From NCBI RefSeq assembly GCF_050563525.1, contig NZ_JBNXUN010000003.1:124001-188000 (forward strand): a DNA stretch of 64,000 nt. Reading direction: 5' to 3'. The notes beneath the pieces were generated by a model that did not search any database, was not told the DNA's origin, and saw nothing but the letters and a program-made list of their open reading frames with translations. The stretch comes from Falsiroseomonas sp050563525. Lineage in GTDB: Bacteria; Pseudomonadota; Alphaproteobacteria; Acetobacterales; Acetobacteraceae. Every line of letters starts with the position of its first letter. Positions within the stretch are counted from its first letter, which is position 1. The position numbers and the translations under genes were made by a program. Positions 1 to 8,779 of this stretch are shown here, one piece after another.

Positions 1-338
1 AGGGCAGGTCCTACAAATCCTACCGCGGCATGGGCAGCCTGGGCGCCATGGCGCGCGGCTCCGCGGATCGCTACTTCCAGGCGGAAGTGGCGGACAAGCT
101 GAAGCTGGTGCCGGAGGGTGTCGAGGGCCGCGTCGGCTACAAGGGACCGGTCGGCACCGTGATCCACCAGATGGTCGGCGGCCTGCGCGCCGCCATGGGC
201 TACACCGGCGCCGCCACGATCGCGGACCTGCAGACCCGGGCCAAGTTCCGCCGCATCACCAATGCCGGCCTGCGCGAAAGCCACGTGCACGACGTGGCGG
301 TGACGCGGGAAGCGCCGAACTACCGCCTCGAGGGGTAG
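1..338 (+). CDS. guaB: IMP dehydrogenase, C-terminal part (5' cut by window edge)
   Basis: Only the last 111 codons are present; the open frame starts at base 3 and runs in from outside. IMP dehydrogenase oxidises IMP to XMP with NAD+, the committed step of GMP synthesis in the cytoplasm. Seen here: the YRGMGSLGAM segment of the catalytic flap region, then GVEGRVGYKGPV and the helix GGLRAAMGYTGA, followed by a C-terminal TNAGLRESHVHD segment, all typical of GuaB. guaA, the next enzyme of the pathway, lies 2.8 kb downstream on the same strand, with a methyltransferase and an acetyltransferase gene between them. The link to GMP synthesis is therefore supported by context as well as by sequence. 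Confidence 0.95.
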   Translation, partial: GRSYKSYRGMGSLGAMARGSADRYFQAEVADKLKLVPEGVEGRVGYKGPVGTVIHQMVGGLRAAMGYTGAATIADLQTRAKFRRITNAGLRESHVHDVAVTREAPNYRLEG

Positions 339-352
339 TCCGGCGCCGCACC

Positions 353-865
353 TCAGCGCCGCGGCGGCACCTCGGAGATCCGCAGCGTGGCGCGCTGCGG
401 TGCCCCGCGCTCGAAGGTGCCGACCCAGATGTTGTAGTTGCCGCTGGCGGGGCGCTGGATGACGATGCCGGGGTTCACCCCGTCCAGGTCGTCGTTGCAG
501 ATCCAGTTGCCGGCGGAATCGTTCATCACCAGCGTCGTATCCGTGTTGGCGGCCACCGAGATGTACAGCGGGTACTGCCCGCTGGTGTAGTTCAGGTCCA
601 CGTCGGGCTTGGAAAAGTCGATCCAGCCGGCGCAATCCGGGCCAACGCCGGTCGCCTCACGGTCGCCGCCGGCTTCGACGCTCACCTCATGCGGGTCGGG
701 CTCGAAGCCGGCGCGCAGGTTCACCGTGGCGTAGCGCGGCTGGGCGCGCCAATCCGGCAGTTGCTGCTGCTGCGCCGCGCCCTTCTGCTGGGCAATCGCC
801 CCGCTCGACACCCCACCGGCCACCAGGGCCAGGACCGCGCCTGCGGCCAGAACGGTTTTCAGCAT
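353..865 (-). CDS. Secreted hypothetical protein with pre-peptidase-like C-terminal fold
   Basis: A 170-residue protein when started at the ATG at 865; the open frame extends upstream, but only this start gives a clean signal peptide (LKTVLAAGAVLALVAGG, cleavage near AIAQ). A Gln-rich linker follows, then a domain with DCAGWID, YPLYISVAA, WICNDDLDG and NYNIWVGTF. These spaced aromatic and Asp motifs resemble small beta-sandwich proteins that databases often label 'peptidase S1', although no protease catalytic triad is visible. It is probably exported to the periplasm. It is convergent with guaB, 14 bp away. The function is unknown; the family comparison is from memory. Confidence 0.7.
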   Translation of the reverse strand: MLKTVLAAGAVLALVAGGVSSGAIAQQKGAAQQQQLPDWRAQPRYATVNLRAGFEPDPHEVSVEAGGDREATGVGPDCAGWIDFSKPDVDLNYTSGQYPLYISVAANTDTTLVMNDSAGNWICNDDLDGVNPGIVIQRPASGNYNIWVGTFERGAPQRATLRISEVPPRR

Positions 866-1144
866 GTGGTCCAGGTTCCCCGAATGGCGCGCTTGATGCG
901 ACGCCTGTGCGACTATGCCCGAGGCGCCTGCTGCGCCCCAGATCGACCGCCGCCAGGTTGCTAAAGTTTCATGCACGACCCGGAAGGATGCGTCCGGCTG
1001 CGCGGATGGCATCGCGGAACCGGCGCCGTCGCGCTATGATGCCGCTTCGGCCCGCGCCCGCACCGCACCGCCCGCCGCCGGCCTCTTCCGGCGCGACACC
1101 CCTGCCCCCGGCCTTGCCGCCCGGCGGCCCGCCCGGAATGCCCC

Positions 1145-2458
1145 ATGACCCCCGCCGCCCGCCTCTCTGCCGCCATCGACCTGCTCGCCGCCGTGGAGGC
1201 CTCGCCTCGCCGCCCGGCGGATGCCATCGCCAACGACTATTTCCGCACCCGCCGCTACATCGGCGGCTCGGACCGCCGCAACGTCTCGGAACGCGCCTGG
1301 GGCGCGATCCGCCAGCGCATCCGCTTGGCCTGGCATTTCGCCGAGTTCGGCGTGCCCACCCCATCTGCCCGCCTGCTGCTGGCCGCGCAGCTGATCCTGG
1401 CCGAGGGTTGGTCGCTGGAGGGCGTGGCGCAGAACTACTCGGGCGAGCGCTTTGCCGCGGCGCCGCTATCGGTCGAGGAACTCGGCCTGCTGGGTCGCCT
1501 GGTCGGCCGCAAGCTGATCCATCCGGAGATGCCGGAGGGCCCGCGCCTGAACCTGCCCGCCTGGGCACTGCCCGGCCTCGCCGCCCGCTTCGGCGACACC
1601 CTGCCCGCGGAGGCGGCGGCGATGGAGGTGGCGGCCCCGCTCGACCTTCGTGCCAACCTGCTGAAGGGCACGCGGGCGCAGGCGATGGCGGCGCTGGCGG
1701 CGGAAGGCGTTCCAGCGACGCCGACGCCCCTGTCCCCCTGGGGCATGCGGATCGCGGATCGCCGCCCGGTCAGCGCCACCAAGGCCTTCCTGGACGGGCT
1801 GATCGAGGTGCAGGACGAGGGCAGCCAGCTCGTCGGCCTGCTGACCGATGCCAGGCCCGGCATGCGCGTGGCGGATTACTGCGCCGGCGCTGCCGGCAAG
1901 ACGCTGGCGCTGGCTGCCACCATGGAGAATCGCGGCCACATTGTCGCCTGCGACACCTCCGCCGCCCGGCTGGAAGGCGCCGGCCGCCGGCTGCGCCGCG
2001 CCAACGTCAACAACGCCGAGCGCCACCTGCTGGCGTCGGGCGACAAGTGGCGCAAGCGCAACTCGCGCAAGTTCGACCGGGTGCTGGTGGATGCCCCCTG
2101 CACCGGCACCGGGACCTGGCGCCGCAACCCGGACGCCCGCATCCGGACCAACCTGCGGGATTTGAACGAGCTGGTGTTGAAGCAGGCCATGATCCTTGAC
2201 GATGCATCGGAGTTGGTGCGTCCGGGCGGAAGGCTGGTCTACGCTACCTGTTCGCTGCTGCCGGAGGAGGACGAGATGCAGATGGCGGCCTTCCTGGAAC
2301 GCCACCCGGACTTCGAGGTCTTGCCACTGCCCGAGCTCTGGGCCGGGCTGCGCCCGGACGTGCCCGCGCCGGGTCCGGGCCCCTACATGGCCCTGTCACC
2401 CGACCGCCACGGCACCGATGGGTTCTTCGCCGCCGTGCTGCAGAGGCGGCCCACATGA
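1145..2458 (+). CDS. RsmB/NOP-family RNA m5C methyltransferase
   Basis: A 437-residue class I SAM methyltransferase of the Fmu/NOL1-NOP2-Sun family, which forms 5-methylcytosine in rRNA. The SAM site VADYCAGAAGKT is near residue 240. Motif IV is DAPCTGTGTW with Cys319, and motif VI is YATCSLLPEE with Cys369; in this family the motif VI cysteine attacks C6 of cytosine and the motif IV cysteine releases the product. The N-terminal ~140 residues are helical, like the RNA-binding or NusB-like part of RsmB, but shorter than a full NusB domain. The exact target (C967 or another site) therefore cannot be fixed. It overlaps the downstream GNAT by ATGA, indicating translational coupling. Confidence 0.88.
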   Translation: MTPAARLSAAIDLLAAVEASPRRPADAIANDYFRTRRYIGGSDRRNVSERAWGAIRQRIRLAWHFAEFGVPTPSARLLLAAQLILAEGWSLEGVAQNYSGERFAAAPLSVEELGLLGRLVGRKLIHPEMPEGPRLNLPAWALPGLAARFGDTLPAEAAAMEVAAPLDLRANLLKGTRAQAMAALAAEGVPATPTPLSPWGMRIADRRPVSATKAFLDGLIEVQDEGSQLVGLLTDARPGMRVADYCAGAAGKTLALAATMENRGHIVACDTSAARLEGAGRRLRRANVNNAERHLLASGDKWRKRNSRKFDRVLVDAPCTGTGTWRRNPDARIRTNLRDLNELVLKQAMILDDASELVRPGGRLVYATCSLLPEEDEMQMAAFLERHPDFEVLPLPELWAGLRPDVPAPGPGPYMALSPDRHGTDGFFAAVLQRRPT

Positions 2459-3042
2459 TCTCCATCCGCCGCGCCCGTCCCGGCGATGCCGCGGCGATCG
2501 CGGCGGTGCATGTCGCCGCCTGGCGCAGCGCCTATGCCGGTATCCTTGGCGATGGCTACCTCGCAGGCCTGTCCGAACCCCGGATGGCCGCGTTCTACCA
2601 CCGCGCGATCCTGGACCGGCGCGAGGGCCACGCAGTCTTCGTCGCCACCGCGGCCGAGGCCGACCAGCCCGGCGTCGCGCCGCCCCTGGTGGTCGGTTTC
2701 GCCTCCGGCGGCCGCGCCCGCCGCCGCGGCCTGGCGGAAGGCGAAGTGGAGACCCTTTATGTCCTGGACGACTATCGAGAGCGCGGCTGCGGCCGGCGCC
2801 TGATGCGGGCGATGGCGGCGCATCTGCGCGCCATAGGCTGCAACTCCGCCATGGCCTGGGTGCTGGAGGCGAATCCCAGCCGCTTCTTCTACCGCCACCT
2901 CGGCGGCCGCCTGGCGATGCAGGAGGCGATCCGGGTCGCCGGCCAGGGCGTGCAGCAGGTGGCGCTGGTCTGGGACCCGATCGACACGCTGCTGGCCGCG
3001 ACCGCGCCAGTGCAGGAAGGGCGGCTGCCGGAGGGGGGTTGA
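2455..3042 (+). CDS. GNAT-family N-acetyltransferase
   Basis: 195 residues. The protein opens with ISIRRARPGDAAAIAAVHVAAW, the usual first strand and helix of GNAT enzymes. It has the acetyl-CoA-binding strand VETLYVLDDYRERGCGRRLM (the R/Q-x-x-G-x-G/A loop appears as RERGCGRRL) and a C-terminal NPSRFFYRHLGGR segment. It would transfer an acetyl group from acetyl-CoA to an amine; the substrate cannot be told. Its start overlaps the stop of the upstream rRNA methyltransferase (ATGA), and guaA follows 63 bp later, so the three genes may be cotranscribed. A ribosomal protein or small-molecule target is possible. Confidence 0.85.
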   Translation: MISIRRARPGDAAAIAAVHVAAWRSAYAGILGDGYLAGLSEPRMAAFYHRAILDRREGHAVFVATAAEADQPGVAPPLVVGFASGGRARRRGLAEGEVETLYVLDDYRERGCGRRLMRAMAAHLRAIGCNSAMAWVLEANPSRFFYRHLGGRLAMQEAIRVAGQGVQQVALVWDPIDTLLAATAPVQEGRLPEGG

Positions 3043-3105
3043 CGGGGGGGAGGAGGATTGACGGGAAGGCTTGCCCTTCCCCCGCGTCTGTGGTCCTGAC
3101 CCGCC

Positions 3106-4719
3106 ATGACGCAGCCAGCCCCGGACCAGGCATCGGTCCTCGCCCCGATCTCCTCCCCCCTCGCGGAACGCCACGACCGCATCCTGATCCTGGATTTCGG
3201 CAGCCAGGTGACGCAGCTCATCGCCCGGCGGCTGCGCGAATCCGGCGTCTATTGCGAGGTCTGGCCCTACAACGCGGCCCCCGCCGAACGCATTGCCGCC
3301 TTCAACCCCCGCGGCATCGTCCTGTCCGGCGGGCCCGCCAGCGTGACGGAGGGCGAGAGCCCGCGCGCGCCGGAGGCGATCTTCGGCATGGGCCTGCCCA
3401 TCCTCGGCATCTGCTACGGCCAGCAGACCCTGGCGAAACAGCTGGGCGGGGAAGTCGAGGGCGGCCATGCCCGCGAATTCGGACGCGCCTTCATCGACGT
3501 GACCGGCGATTGCGCCCTCACCCAGGGCCTGTGGGCCAAGGGCGCCCGCGAGCAGGTCTGGATGAGCCATGGCGACCGCATCACCCGCCTGCCCGAAGGG
3601 TTCCGGGTGGTCGCCAGCAGCGAGGGCGCGCCCTTCGCCCTGATCGCCGATGAGGCGCGGCGCTACTACGGCACCATGTTCCACCCGGAGGTGGTGCACA
3701 CGCCGCACGGCGCCGCCCTGCTGCGGAACTTCTCCCACATCGTCTGCGGCTGCTCCGGCGACTGGACCATGGGCGCCTTCCGCGCCGAGATGATCGAGCG
3801 AATTCGCGCCCAGGTCGGCCCCGGCCGGGTGGTGTGCGGACTTTCCGGCGGTGTCGATTCCTCCGTTGCGGCGGTGCTGCTGCACGAGGCGATCGGCGAC
3901 CAGCTCACCTGCATCTATGTCGACCATGGGCTGATGCGGGCGAACGAGTCGGAACAGGTGGTCTCCACCTTTCGCGACCGCTTCAACATCAAGCTGGTGC
4001 ACCGTGACGCGACGGAGCTGTTCCTCGGCCAGCTCTCCGGCGTCACCGACCCGGAGATCAAGCGGAAGACCATCGGCCGCCTGTTCATCGAGGTGTTCGA
4101 GGAGGAGCAGACCAAGATCGGCGGCGCCGACTTCCTGGCGCAGGGCACGCTGTACCCGGACGTGATCGAGAGCGTCTCCGCAACCGGCGGCCCCTCCGTC
4201 ACCATCAAGTCGCACCACAATGTCGGCGGCCTGCCGGCCGGCATGCGCATGAAGCTGGTGGAGCCGCTGCGCGACCTGTTCAAGGACGAGGTCCGCGTTC
4301 TCGGCCGCGAGCTTGGCATCCCGGAGGCGATCGTCGGCCGCCACCCCTTCCCCGGCCCCGGCCTCGCCATCCGCATCCCGGGCGAGGTGACGAAGGAGAA
4401 GGCAGACATCCTGCGCCACGCCGACAGCATCTACCTGGAGGAGATCCGCTCGGCCGGGCTGTACGATGCCATCTGGCAGGCCTTCGCCGTGCTGCTGCCG
4501 GTGCGCACCGTGGGCGTGATGGGCGATGGCCGCACCTACGACAGCGCCTGCGCGCTGCGCGCCGTGACCAGCACGGATGGCATGACGGCGGATGTCTACC
4601 CGTTCAGCATGGAATTCCTGGCACGCGTCGCGAACCGCATCGTCAACGAGGTGCGAGGCATCAACCGCGTGACCTACGACATCACCAGCAAGCCGCCCGG
4701 CACCATCGAGTGGGAGTGA
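3106..4719 (+). CDS. guaA: GMP synthase (glutamine-hydrolysing)
   Basis: 537 residues, a normal full length. The N-terminal class I glutamine amidotransferase domain has its nucleophile Cys103 in GICYGQQ and the His/Glu pair in FHPEVVHT. The ATP-pyrophosphatase domain has the PP-loop SGGVDSSVAA from residue 247. The C-terminal dimerisation domain ends in ITSKPPGTIEWE, the near-invariant GuaA tail. The enzyme converts XMP, ATP and glutamine to GMP, completing the pathway begun by guaB at the left edge. The start ATG is preceded by a proline-rich stretch slightly longer than usual; an internal start is possible but not needed. Confidence 0.97.
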   Translation: MTQPAPDQASVLAPISSPLAERHDRILILDFGSQVTQLIARRLRESGVYCEVWPYNAAPAERIAAFNPRGIVLSGGPASVTEGESPRAPEAIFGMGLPILGICYGQQTLAKQLGGEVEGGHAREFGRAFIDVTGDCALTQGLWAKGAREQVWMSHGDRITRLPEGFRVVASSEGAPFALIADEARRYYGTMFHPEVVHTPHGAALLRNFSHIVCGCSGDWTMGAFRAEMIERIRAQVGPGRVVCGLSGGVDSSVAAVLLHEAIGDQLTCIYVDHGLMRANESEQVVSTFRDRFNIKLVHRDATELFLGQLSGVTDPEIKRKTIGRLFIEVFEEEQTKIGGADFLAQGTLYPDVIESVSATGGPSVTIKSHHNVGGLPAGMRMKLVEPLRDLFKDEVRVLGRELGIPEAIVGRHPFPGPGLAIRIPGEVTKEKADILRHADSIYLEEIRSAGLYDAIWQAFAVLLPVRTVGVMGDGRTYDSACALRAVTSTDGMTADVYPFSMEFLARVANRIVNEVRGINRVTYDITSKPPGTIEWE

Positions 4720-4767
4720 CGGGCGCGTAGCTCAGGACCACGTCGTCACTGCGCGGCAGCGCCACCT

Positions 4768-5547
4768 TCAGCTTGTCGGCACGGTGCCGCCGTCGATGAC
4801 GAATTCCGAACCGGAAATGCTCCGGGCGCGGTCGGAGGCGAGGAAGGCGATCAGGCTTGCGATTTCGTCCGGCGTCGAAGGCCGGCCGATCGGGATGCCG
4901 CCGAGCGACTTCATGATCTGCCGCCTTCCTTCCTCCACGCCGCCGCCGGCCTGCGCACCGATCCGCATCGCCAGTGCCACGGACGCCTCGGTCTCGATCC
5001 AGCCGGGTGCAACCCGCATGACCCGGACGCCCCTCGGTGCGACCTCCTTCGACAGGCTCTTGCTGTAGTTGGACAGGGCGGCCTTGGCGGCAGCATAGGC
5101 CGTCGTCGCCTCGGGCAAGGGCAGCACGCGCTGGATCGAGGTCACATGGATGACGACGCCGGCGCCGTTTGCGACCATCGCGGGCACGAGTTCACGATCC
5201 AGCCGGACGGCGGGCATGAGATTGAGGTCCAGCTCCCTGCCCCATTGAGCGTCGTCGAGGGCCGCAAAGCCGCCTGCCGGCGCCGAGGACCCGCCGAGCA
5301 TGTGGACGATGATGTCGACCCCGCCCATCCGCTCCCGCACCGCAACGGTCAGCGCGGAACATCCCTCGGGCGTCGTGAGGTCGGCAGCGACGAACAGCGC
5401 ATCGGGCAGCGATTCAGGCTTGGTCCGGGCCGTCGTCAGGACCTGCGCCCCGAGCTCGCGGAAAAGACGGACCGTCGCGGCGCCTGCGCCGCGCGTGCCG
5501 GAGGTGATCAGAGCCCGCCTGCCCGCCAGCGTCAGGAAGGGGATCAC
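4768..5547 (-). CDS. Short-chain dehydrogenase/reductase (SDR)
   Basis: 259 residues with a GTG start whose GTGA overlaps the stop of the upstream NTF2-like gene. This is a classical SDR: the cofactor loop TSGTRGAGAA is near residues 15-24 (TGxxxGxG with Ser for the second residue), and an acidic residue in AADLT, the catalytic Ser in HVTSIQRV and the YAAAK catalytic Tyr/Lys pair follow. The C-terminus ends SGSEFVIDGGTVPTS. It is an NAD(P)-dependent oxidoreductase of unknown substrate. Position next to a SnoaL/NTF2-like gene and a divergent LysR regulator suggests a small inducible catabolic or detoxification unit. Confidence 0.88.
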   Translation of the reverse strand: MIPFLTLAGRRALITSGTRGAGAATVRLFRELGAQVLTTARTKPESLPDALFVAADLTTPEGCSALTVAVRERMGGVDIIVHMLGGSSAPAGGFAALDDAQWGRELDLNLMPAVRLDRELVPAMVANGAGVVIHVTSIQRVLPLPEATTAYAAAKAALSNYSKSLSKEVAPRGVRVMRVAPGWIETEASVALAMRIGAQAGGGVEEGRRQIMKSLGGIPIGRPSTPDEIASLIAFLASDRARSISGSEFVIDGGTVPTS

Positions 5548-5876
5548 AGGGTGATCTCCAGCGCGCTGATCTGCCCGCCGGCCAGTTTGAACAGGTACCG
5601 CAGATCCACCGGGCTACCCGGGAAGTCGCCCATGACGTGGCTGGTGACAACGATCAGGCTGCCGTCGACGTCCATCCTGAAGGGCTCGACCGTATAGTTG
5701 AACCTGGTCGAAGCCTCGGCCTTCCAACGGCGGATCGCCTCGCGCCCCGAACAGGTCCGTCCCTCATCCTTGACGACGGCGTCTTCCGTGAAGCACCGGG
5801 AGACCGCCACGGCATCCCGGCCTCGATCCGCCTCGAAGTAGTCGGCGATCGGCTTGAACAGTTCCATGTCGATCAT
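5544..5876 (-). CDS. SnoaL/NTF2-like protein
   Basis: 110 residues when started at the ATG at 5876 (MIDMELFKPIADYF). The longer open frame upstream would overlap the divergent regulator and has no family support. Recognisable NTF2-fold signals are a helical start, then AVSRCFTEDAVVKDEG, the REAIRRW helix and the sheet residues FRMDVDGSLIVVTSHV. Members act as small hydrolases, isomerases or binding proteins. It is coupled to the SDR downstream by GTGA and divergent from the LysR gene, which is the likely regulator. Confidence 0.8.
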   Translation of the reverse strand: MIDMELFKPIADYFEADRGRDAVAVSRCFTEDAVVKDEGRTCSGREAIRRWKAEASTRFNYTVEPFRMDVDGSLIVVTSHVMGDFPGSPVDLRYLFKLAGGQISALEITL

Positions 5877-5968
5877 TCCTCTGCTTGCGCGCGGGGCGGA
5901 AGCCGCCCCTCCTGACCGGTCGGAGATAGCGATGGACGCAACCGCCGATAATCGGGATAAGGCCGGAT

Positions 5969-5978
5969 GCAACGTTGC
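5969..5978. promoter_or_regulatory. Candidate LysR operator palindrome
   Basis: A perfect 10-bp palindrome, GCAACGTTGC, lies in the 115-bp divergent region between the NTF2-like/SDR pair and the LysR gene, 13 bp before the regulator's start codon. LysR proteins typically bind palindromes in such divergent gaps. That this is the actual site is inferred. Confidence 0.4.
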
Positions 5979-5991
5979 GAAAATCAGGACA

Positions 5992-6969
5992 ATGACGCGA
6001 ACCGGTCTCCTTGAGCTTGAGGCCGTCCTGGCCATCATGCGGCGGGGCACCTTCCGCGCGGCCGCGCTTGACCTTGGCCTGTCGACGACCGCGCTGAGCC
6101 AGGCCATCGGCAAGCTCGAGCGAAACCTCGGCGTGCGCCTCTTCAATCGTACCACCCGCAGCGTCTCGCTCACCGACGCCGGCCGGAGCTTCGTCGACCA
6201 GGTCGGCCCGGCCCTTGAGAGGATCCATGCGGCGATGGGCGCGGCGCGCTCGCAGCAGGAAACGCCCTCCGGGACGCTGCGGATCAACGCCTTCGCCTCC
6301 GCCGCGCGGGAGATCCTGTCGCCGCTGATCTCCGCCTTCCTCCGGCGCTATCCGCAGGTTCATATCGACCTGGTCACCGAGGGCCGGCTCATCGACGTGG
6401 TCGCCGAGGGCTTCGACCTTGGCATCCGCAGCGCCGATCTCGTGCCCCGCGATACCATCGCGATCCCGCTGGGGCCGGCCCGGCGCTTCGCCGTCGTGGC
6501 GGCAGCGTCCTTCCTGGAAGACCATGCGGTTCCGCGCGTACCGCAGGACCTGCTGGGCCACCCCTGCATCCGCATCCGCCTGCCGAATGGCGCGCTCTAT
6601 CGATGGCAGTTCGAGAAGGGCGGGCAGCCTGTCCAACTCGACGTCCAGGGACCGATCACGCTCGATGAGGCGACGCTTGCGCGCATGGCCGTCCTGGACG
6701 GGATCGGGTTCGGCTTCTTCATGGAGCCCGATATTCGCGAGGATATCGCGGCGGGTCGCCTCTTGCAGGTGCTCGAGGATTGGACACCGCCACTGGCGCC
6801 AATGTGCCTCTACTACCCGAGCCGCCAGAATCCCTCCGCCGCATTCAGGGCCTTTGTCGGCCTCGCACGTGAGCTTGCACCGGCCTTGGCCGGGAGCAGC
6901 GCGATCGGCTCGGCCGGGCGAGATTCACCGGACCCGGACCTGCGTCCGCTCAGCCGCGGGGGAACCTGA
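5992..6969 (+). CDS. LysR-family transcriptional regulator
   Basis: 325 residues from the ATG at 5992 (MTRTGLLELEAVLAIMRRG), which aligns the winged helix-turn-helix where LysR proteins have it; the upstream extension of the frame looks non-coding. The HTH is RGTFRAAALDLGLSTTALSQ with the SQAIGKLERNLGVRLFNRTT recognition segment. A periplasmic-binding-like effector domain follows (GTLRINAF ... VDLVTEGRLIDVV). Its subtype resembles regulators that sit divergent from oxidoreductases. The likely target is the divergent SDR/NTF2-like pair and its own gene. The last 20 bp overlap the convergent histidine kinase gene. Confidence 0.9.
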   Translation: MTRTGLLELEAVLAIMRRGTFRAAALDLGLSTTALSQAIGKLERNLGVRLFNRTTRSVSLTDAGRSFVDQVGPALERIHAAMGAARSQQETPSGTLRINAFASAAREILSPLISAFLRRYPQVHIDLVTEGRLIDVVAEGFDLGIRSADLVPRDTIAIPLGPARRFAVVAAASFLEDHAVPRVPQDLLGHPCIRIRLPNGALYRWQFEKGGQPVQLDVQGPITLDEATLARMAVLDGIGFGFFMEPDIREDIAAGRLLQVLEDWTPPLAPMCLYYPSRQNPSAAFRAFVGLARELAPALAGSSAIGSAGRDSPDPDLRPLSRGGT

Positions 6970-8011
6970 CGGTCCAGCGCAGGCCGTGGCGATCCGTGCC
7001 TGGCGTCACGGACGCGGCCTCGATCCGCCCACCCAATTGCCCCGCCAGCGCCCGGCTGATGCGTGTGCCGAGGCCGCTGCCCTGCGCCGGCGCGCCGAGG
7101 TCGCAGCCGATACCGTCATCCTCCACGGTCAGCACGAAGTGCGCACCGTCGCGGCGGAAGCCGATGGCGATGCTGCCGGAGTCTTCGGCGGGGAAGGCAT
7201 ATTTCAGCGCGTTGCCGACGAGTTCATTGACGATGAGCCCGATCGGGACGGCGCGCGACATCGGCAGCATGGCGCTTTCCGCCTGCACCGAGAGCGCCAC
7301 CGGGCGCATATCCACCGCGGCATCCTCCAGATCCGCCACCAACCCCTGCAGAAAGCCGCGGCTTTCCACCTCCGCCCGGCCATCCTCCTCCCGGTGCCGG
7401 TCAAGCCGGCCGTTGATGCGGGCCAGCGCCGCGATGCGGCCGGAGGCTTCCTGCAGGGCATCCCGCACCGCGGAATTCTGCGACATGCCAGCTTTCAGCC
7501 GCAGCGTCGCAGCCATTCGCTGCAGGTCGTTGCGCGCACGGTGGACCGATTCGCTCAGCAGCGTCCCGACCTGGGAGGATGTGGCGCGGAGCCGCTCATT
7601 CGCCTCGGCCAGGCTCGCACGTTCCGCCGCCAGCCGGCTGATCGCGCGGTGCAACGCTTCCAGCACCACCGCGGTGAAGATGCCGACCGAAAGGAATGTT
7701 ATCACTTCCACGGCCTGCGCCGCCCCGCCCACCTGCAGCACGCCGGACGGTGGCAGGAAGTACATGATCCCGAGTAGGGCCGAGGCTGCGGTGGCAAACA
7801 GGCCGGTCCCACGGTCGAACAACAGCCCTGCGGTGACGATCCCGGGCATGAACAGCAGGAAGGGCATGGCCGGCGCCCAGCCAAGGACGGCGACCCGCAG
7901 CCCGAAGGAGGCCAGTACCAGCAGGCCGGTGATGACGTAGCGGGCCGGGACGGGCATGGCGCGAGTGCCGGCCATGCGGGCGAACAGACGCTCCGAAAGC
8001 AGGCGCGGCAT
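6950..8011 (-). CDS. DUF4118 membrane sensor histidine kinase (HisKA_2/HWE type)
   Basis: 353 residues. The N-terminus carries about four membrane segments (YVITGLLVLASFGLRVAVLG, PFLLFMPGIVTAGLLF and others) of DUF4118 type, as in KdpD-like sensors. A short coiled segment leads to the phosphoacceptor box SESVHRARNDLQRMAATL, where the His is followed by R-x-x-N as in HisKA_2 kinases. The ATPase domain has IGLIVNELVGNALKYAF (N box) and VEDDGIGCDL (G1). Kinases of this type often feed the PhyR general stress pathway; that link is inferred here, helped by the DUF892 stress gene next door and the phyR module at the right end. Confidence 0.85.
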   Translation of the reverse strand: MPRLLSERLFARMAGTRAMPVPARYVITGLLVLASFGLRVAVLGWAPAMPFLLFMPGIVTAGLLFDRGTGLFATAASALLGIMYFLPPSGVLQVGGAAQAVEVITFLSVGIFTAVVLEALHRAISRLAAERASLAEANERLRATSSQVGTLLSESVHRARNDLQRMAATLRLKAGMSQNSAVRDALQEASGRIAALARINGRLDRHREEDGRAEVESRGFLQGLVADLEDAAVDMRPVALSVQAESAMLPMSRAVPIGLIVNELVGNALKYAFPAEDSGSIAIGFRRDGAHFVLTVEDDGIGCDLGAPAQGSGLGTRISRALAGQLGGRIEAASVTPGTDRHGLRWTVRFPRG

Positions 8012-8053
8012 CAGGCCGCGCCTGCCCCGGTGTACAGTGTCATCCGGATGCGA

Positions 8054-8557
8054 TCAGGCGGCGGATCGGTTGACCCGGGTCTCCGCGATCATCGTCAGCT
8101 TCCGGTCGGCTGCGTATTCCTCGTCCAGGTTCTGCTGCAGCACGGCCGCGCAGTCATTGCGGCCGAGTTCCTTGGCGAAGGCAACCAGCGTGCCGTAGCG
8201 CGTGATCTCGTAATGCTCGACCGCCTGGGAGGAGGATATGATGGCAGCGTCCAGCACGTCCTTGTCCTTGGCGACGCCGAGGATATCGTTGGCTTCCTCG
8301 ATGATGCCGTCCATGGCGGCACAGGTGGTGCCCTTCACCTTCTGGCCGTGCATCTCGAACACCTGCTCCAGCCGCCGGATCTGGCCTTGGGTCTCGGACA
8401 GGTGCATCTGCAGGCCCTGCTTGAGCTGCGGGTTGCTGGCCTTGTCGATCATCTTCGGCAGCGCCTTCAGGATCTGCTGCTCGGCGTAGTAGATGTCCTG
8501 CAGGGTATGGACGAACAGGTCGTCCAGCGTGTTGATCGACTTCGAGAAAAGTCCCAT
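8054..8557 (-). CDS. DUF892 / YciE-type ferritin-like stress protein
   Basis: 167 residues, a full-length DUF892 protein: a four-helix bundle of the ferritin superfamily, beginning VHTLQDIYYAEQQILKALPK, with repeated Glu/His metal-ligand helices (QAVEHYEITRYGTL, NLDEEYAADRKLT). Members are general stress proteins induced by osmotic or desiccation stress; the biochemical role is not well settled. The upstream region contains a near-consensus EcfG promoter (8629-8653), fitting control by the PhyR-NepR-ECF module at the right end of the window. Confidence 0.88.
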   Translation of the reverse strand: MGLFSKSINTLDDLFVHTLQDIYYAEQQILKALPKMIDKASNPQLKQGLQMHLSETQGQIRRLEQVFEMHGQKVKGTTCAAMDGIIEEANDILGVAKDKDVLDAAIISSSQAVEHYEITRYGTLVAFAKELGRNDCAAVLQQNLDEEYAADRKLTMIAETRVNRSAA

Positions 8558-8628
8558 CGTTTCGCTCCTTGGTCTGGCGATCGCGGTTCAGCGCACGGCT
8601 GGATGACTCCAGCGTCGCCCATCTGAAC

Positions 8629-8653
8629 AACGCCCCGCGGCAGGCTGGGTTCG
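8629..8653 (-). promoter_or_regulatory. Candidate EcfG promoter (one mismatch)
   Basis: On the minus strand the sequence reads CGAAC, 16 bases, CGTT. The alphaproteobacterial EcfG consensus is GGAAC-N16/17-CGTT, so there is one mismatch. The -10 element ends 72 bp before the DUF892 start codon, a family repeatedly placed in this regulon. Confidence 0.5.
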
Positions 8654-8779
8654 CCCCGCCTTGTTGCAATGGCGCCACAGATGATTGGACGGTTCCGCAA
8701 CGAAGTGCTGCCGTATCGCCACCTGAACGATTTCTTGCGAAAGTCGTTGCTGGCAAACATCCTGAAACGGACGCCCTCG

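Noticed and set aside
2383..4419. 678-codon open frame antisense to guaA and the GNAT
   Set aside because: Long antisense frames are expected at this GC content; it shows no family motif and covers well-supported genes.
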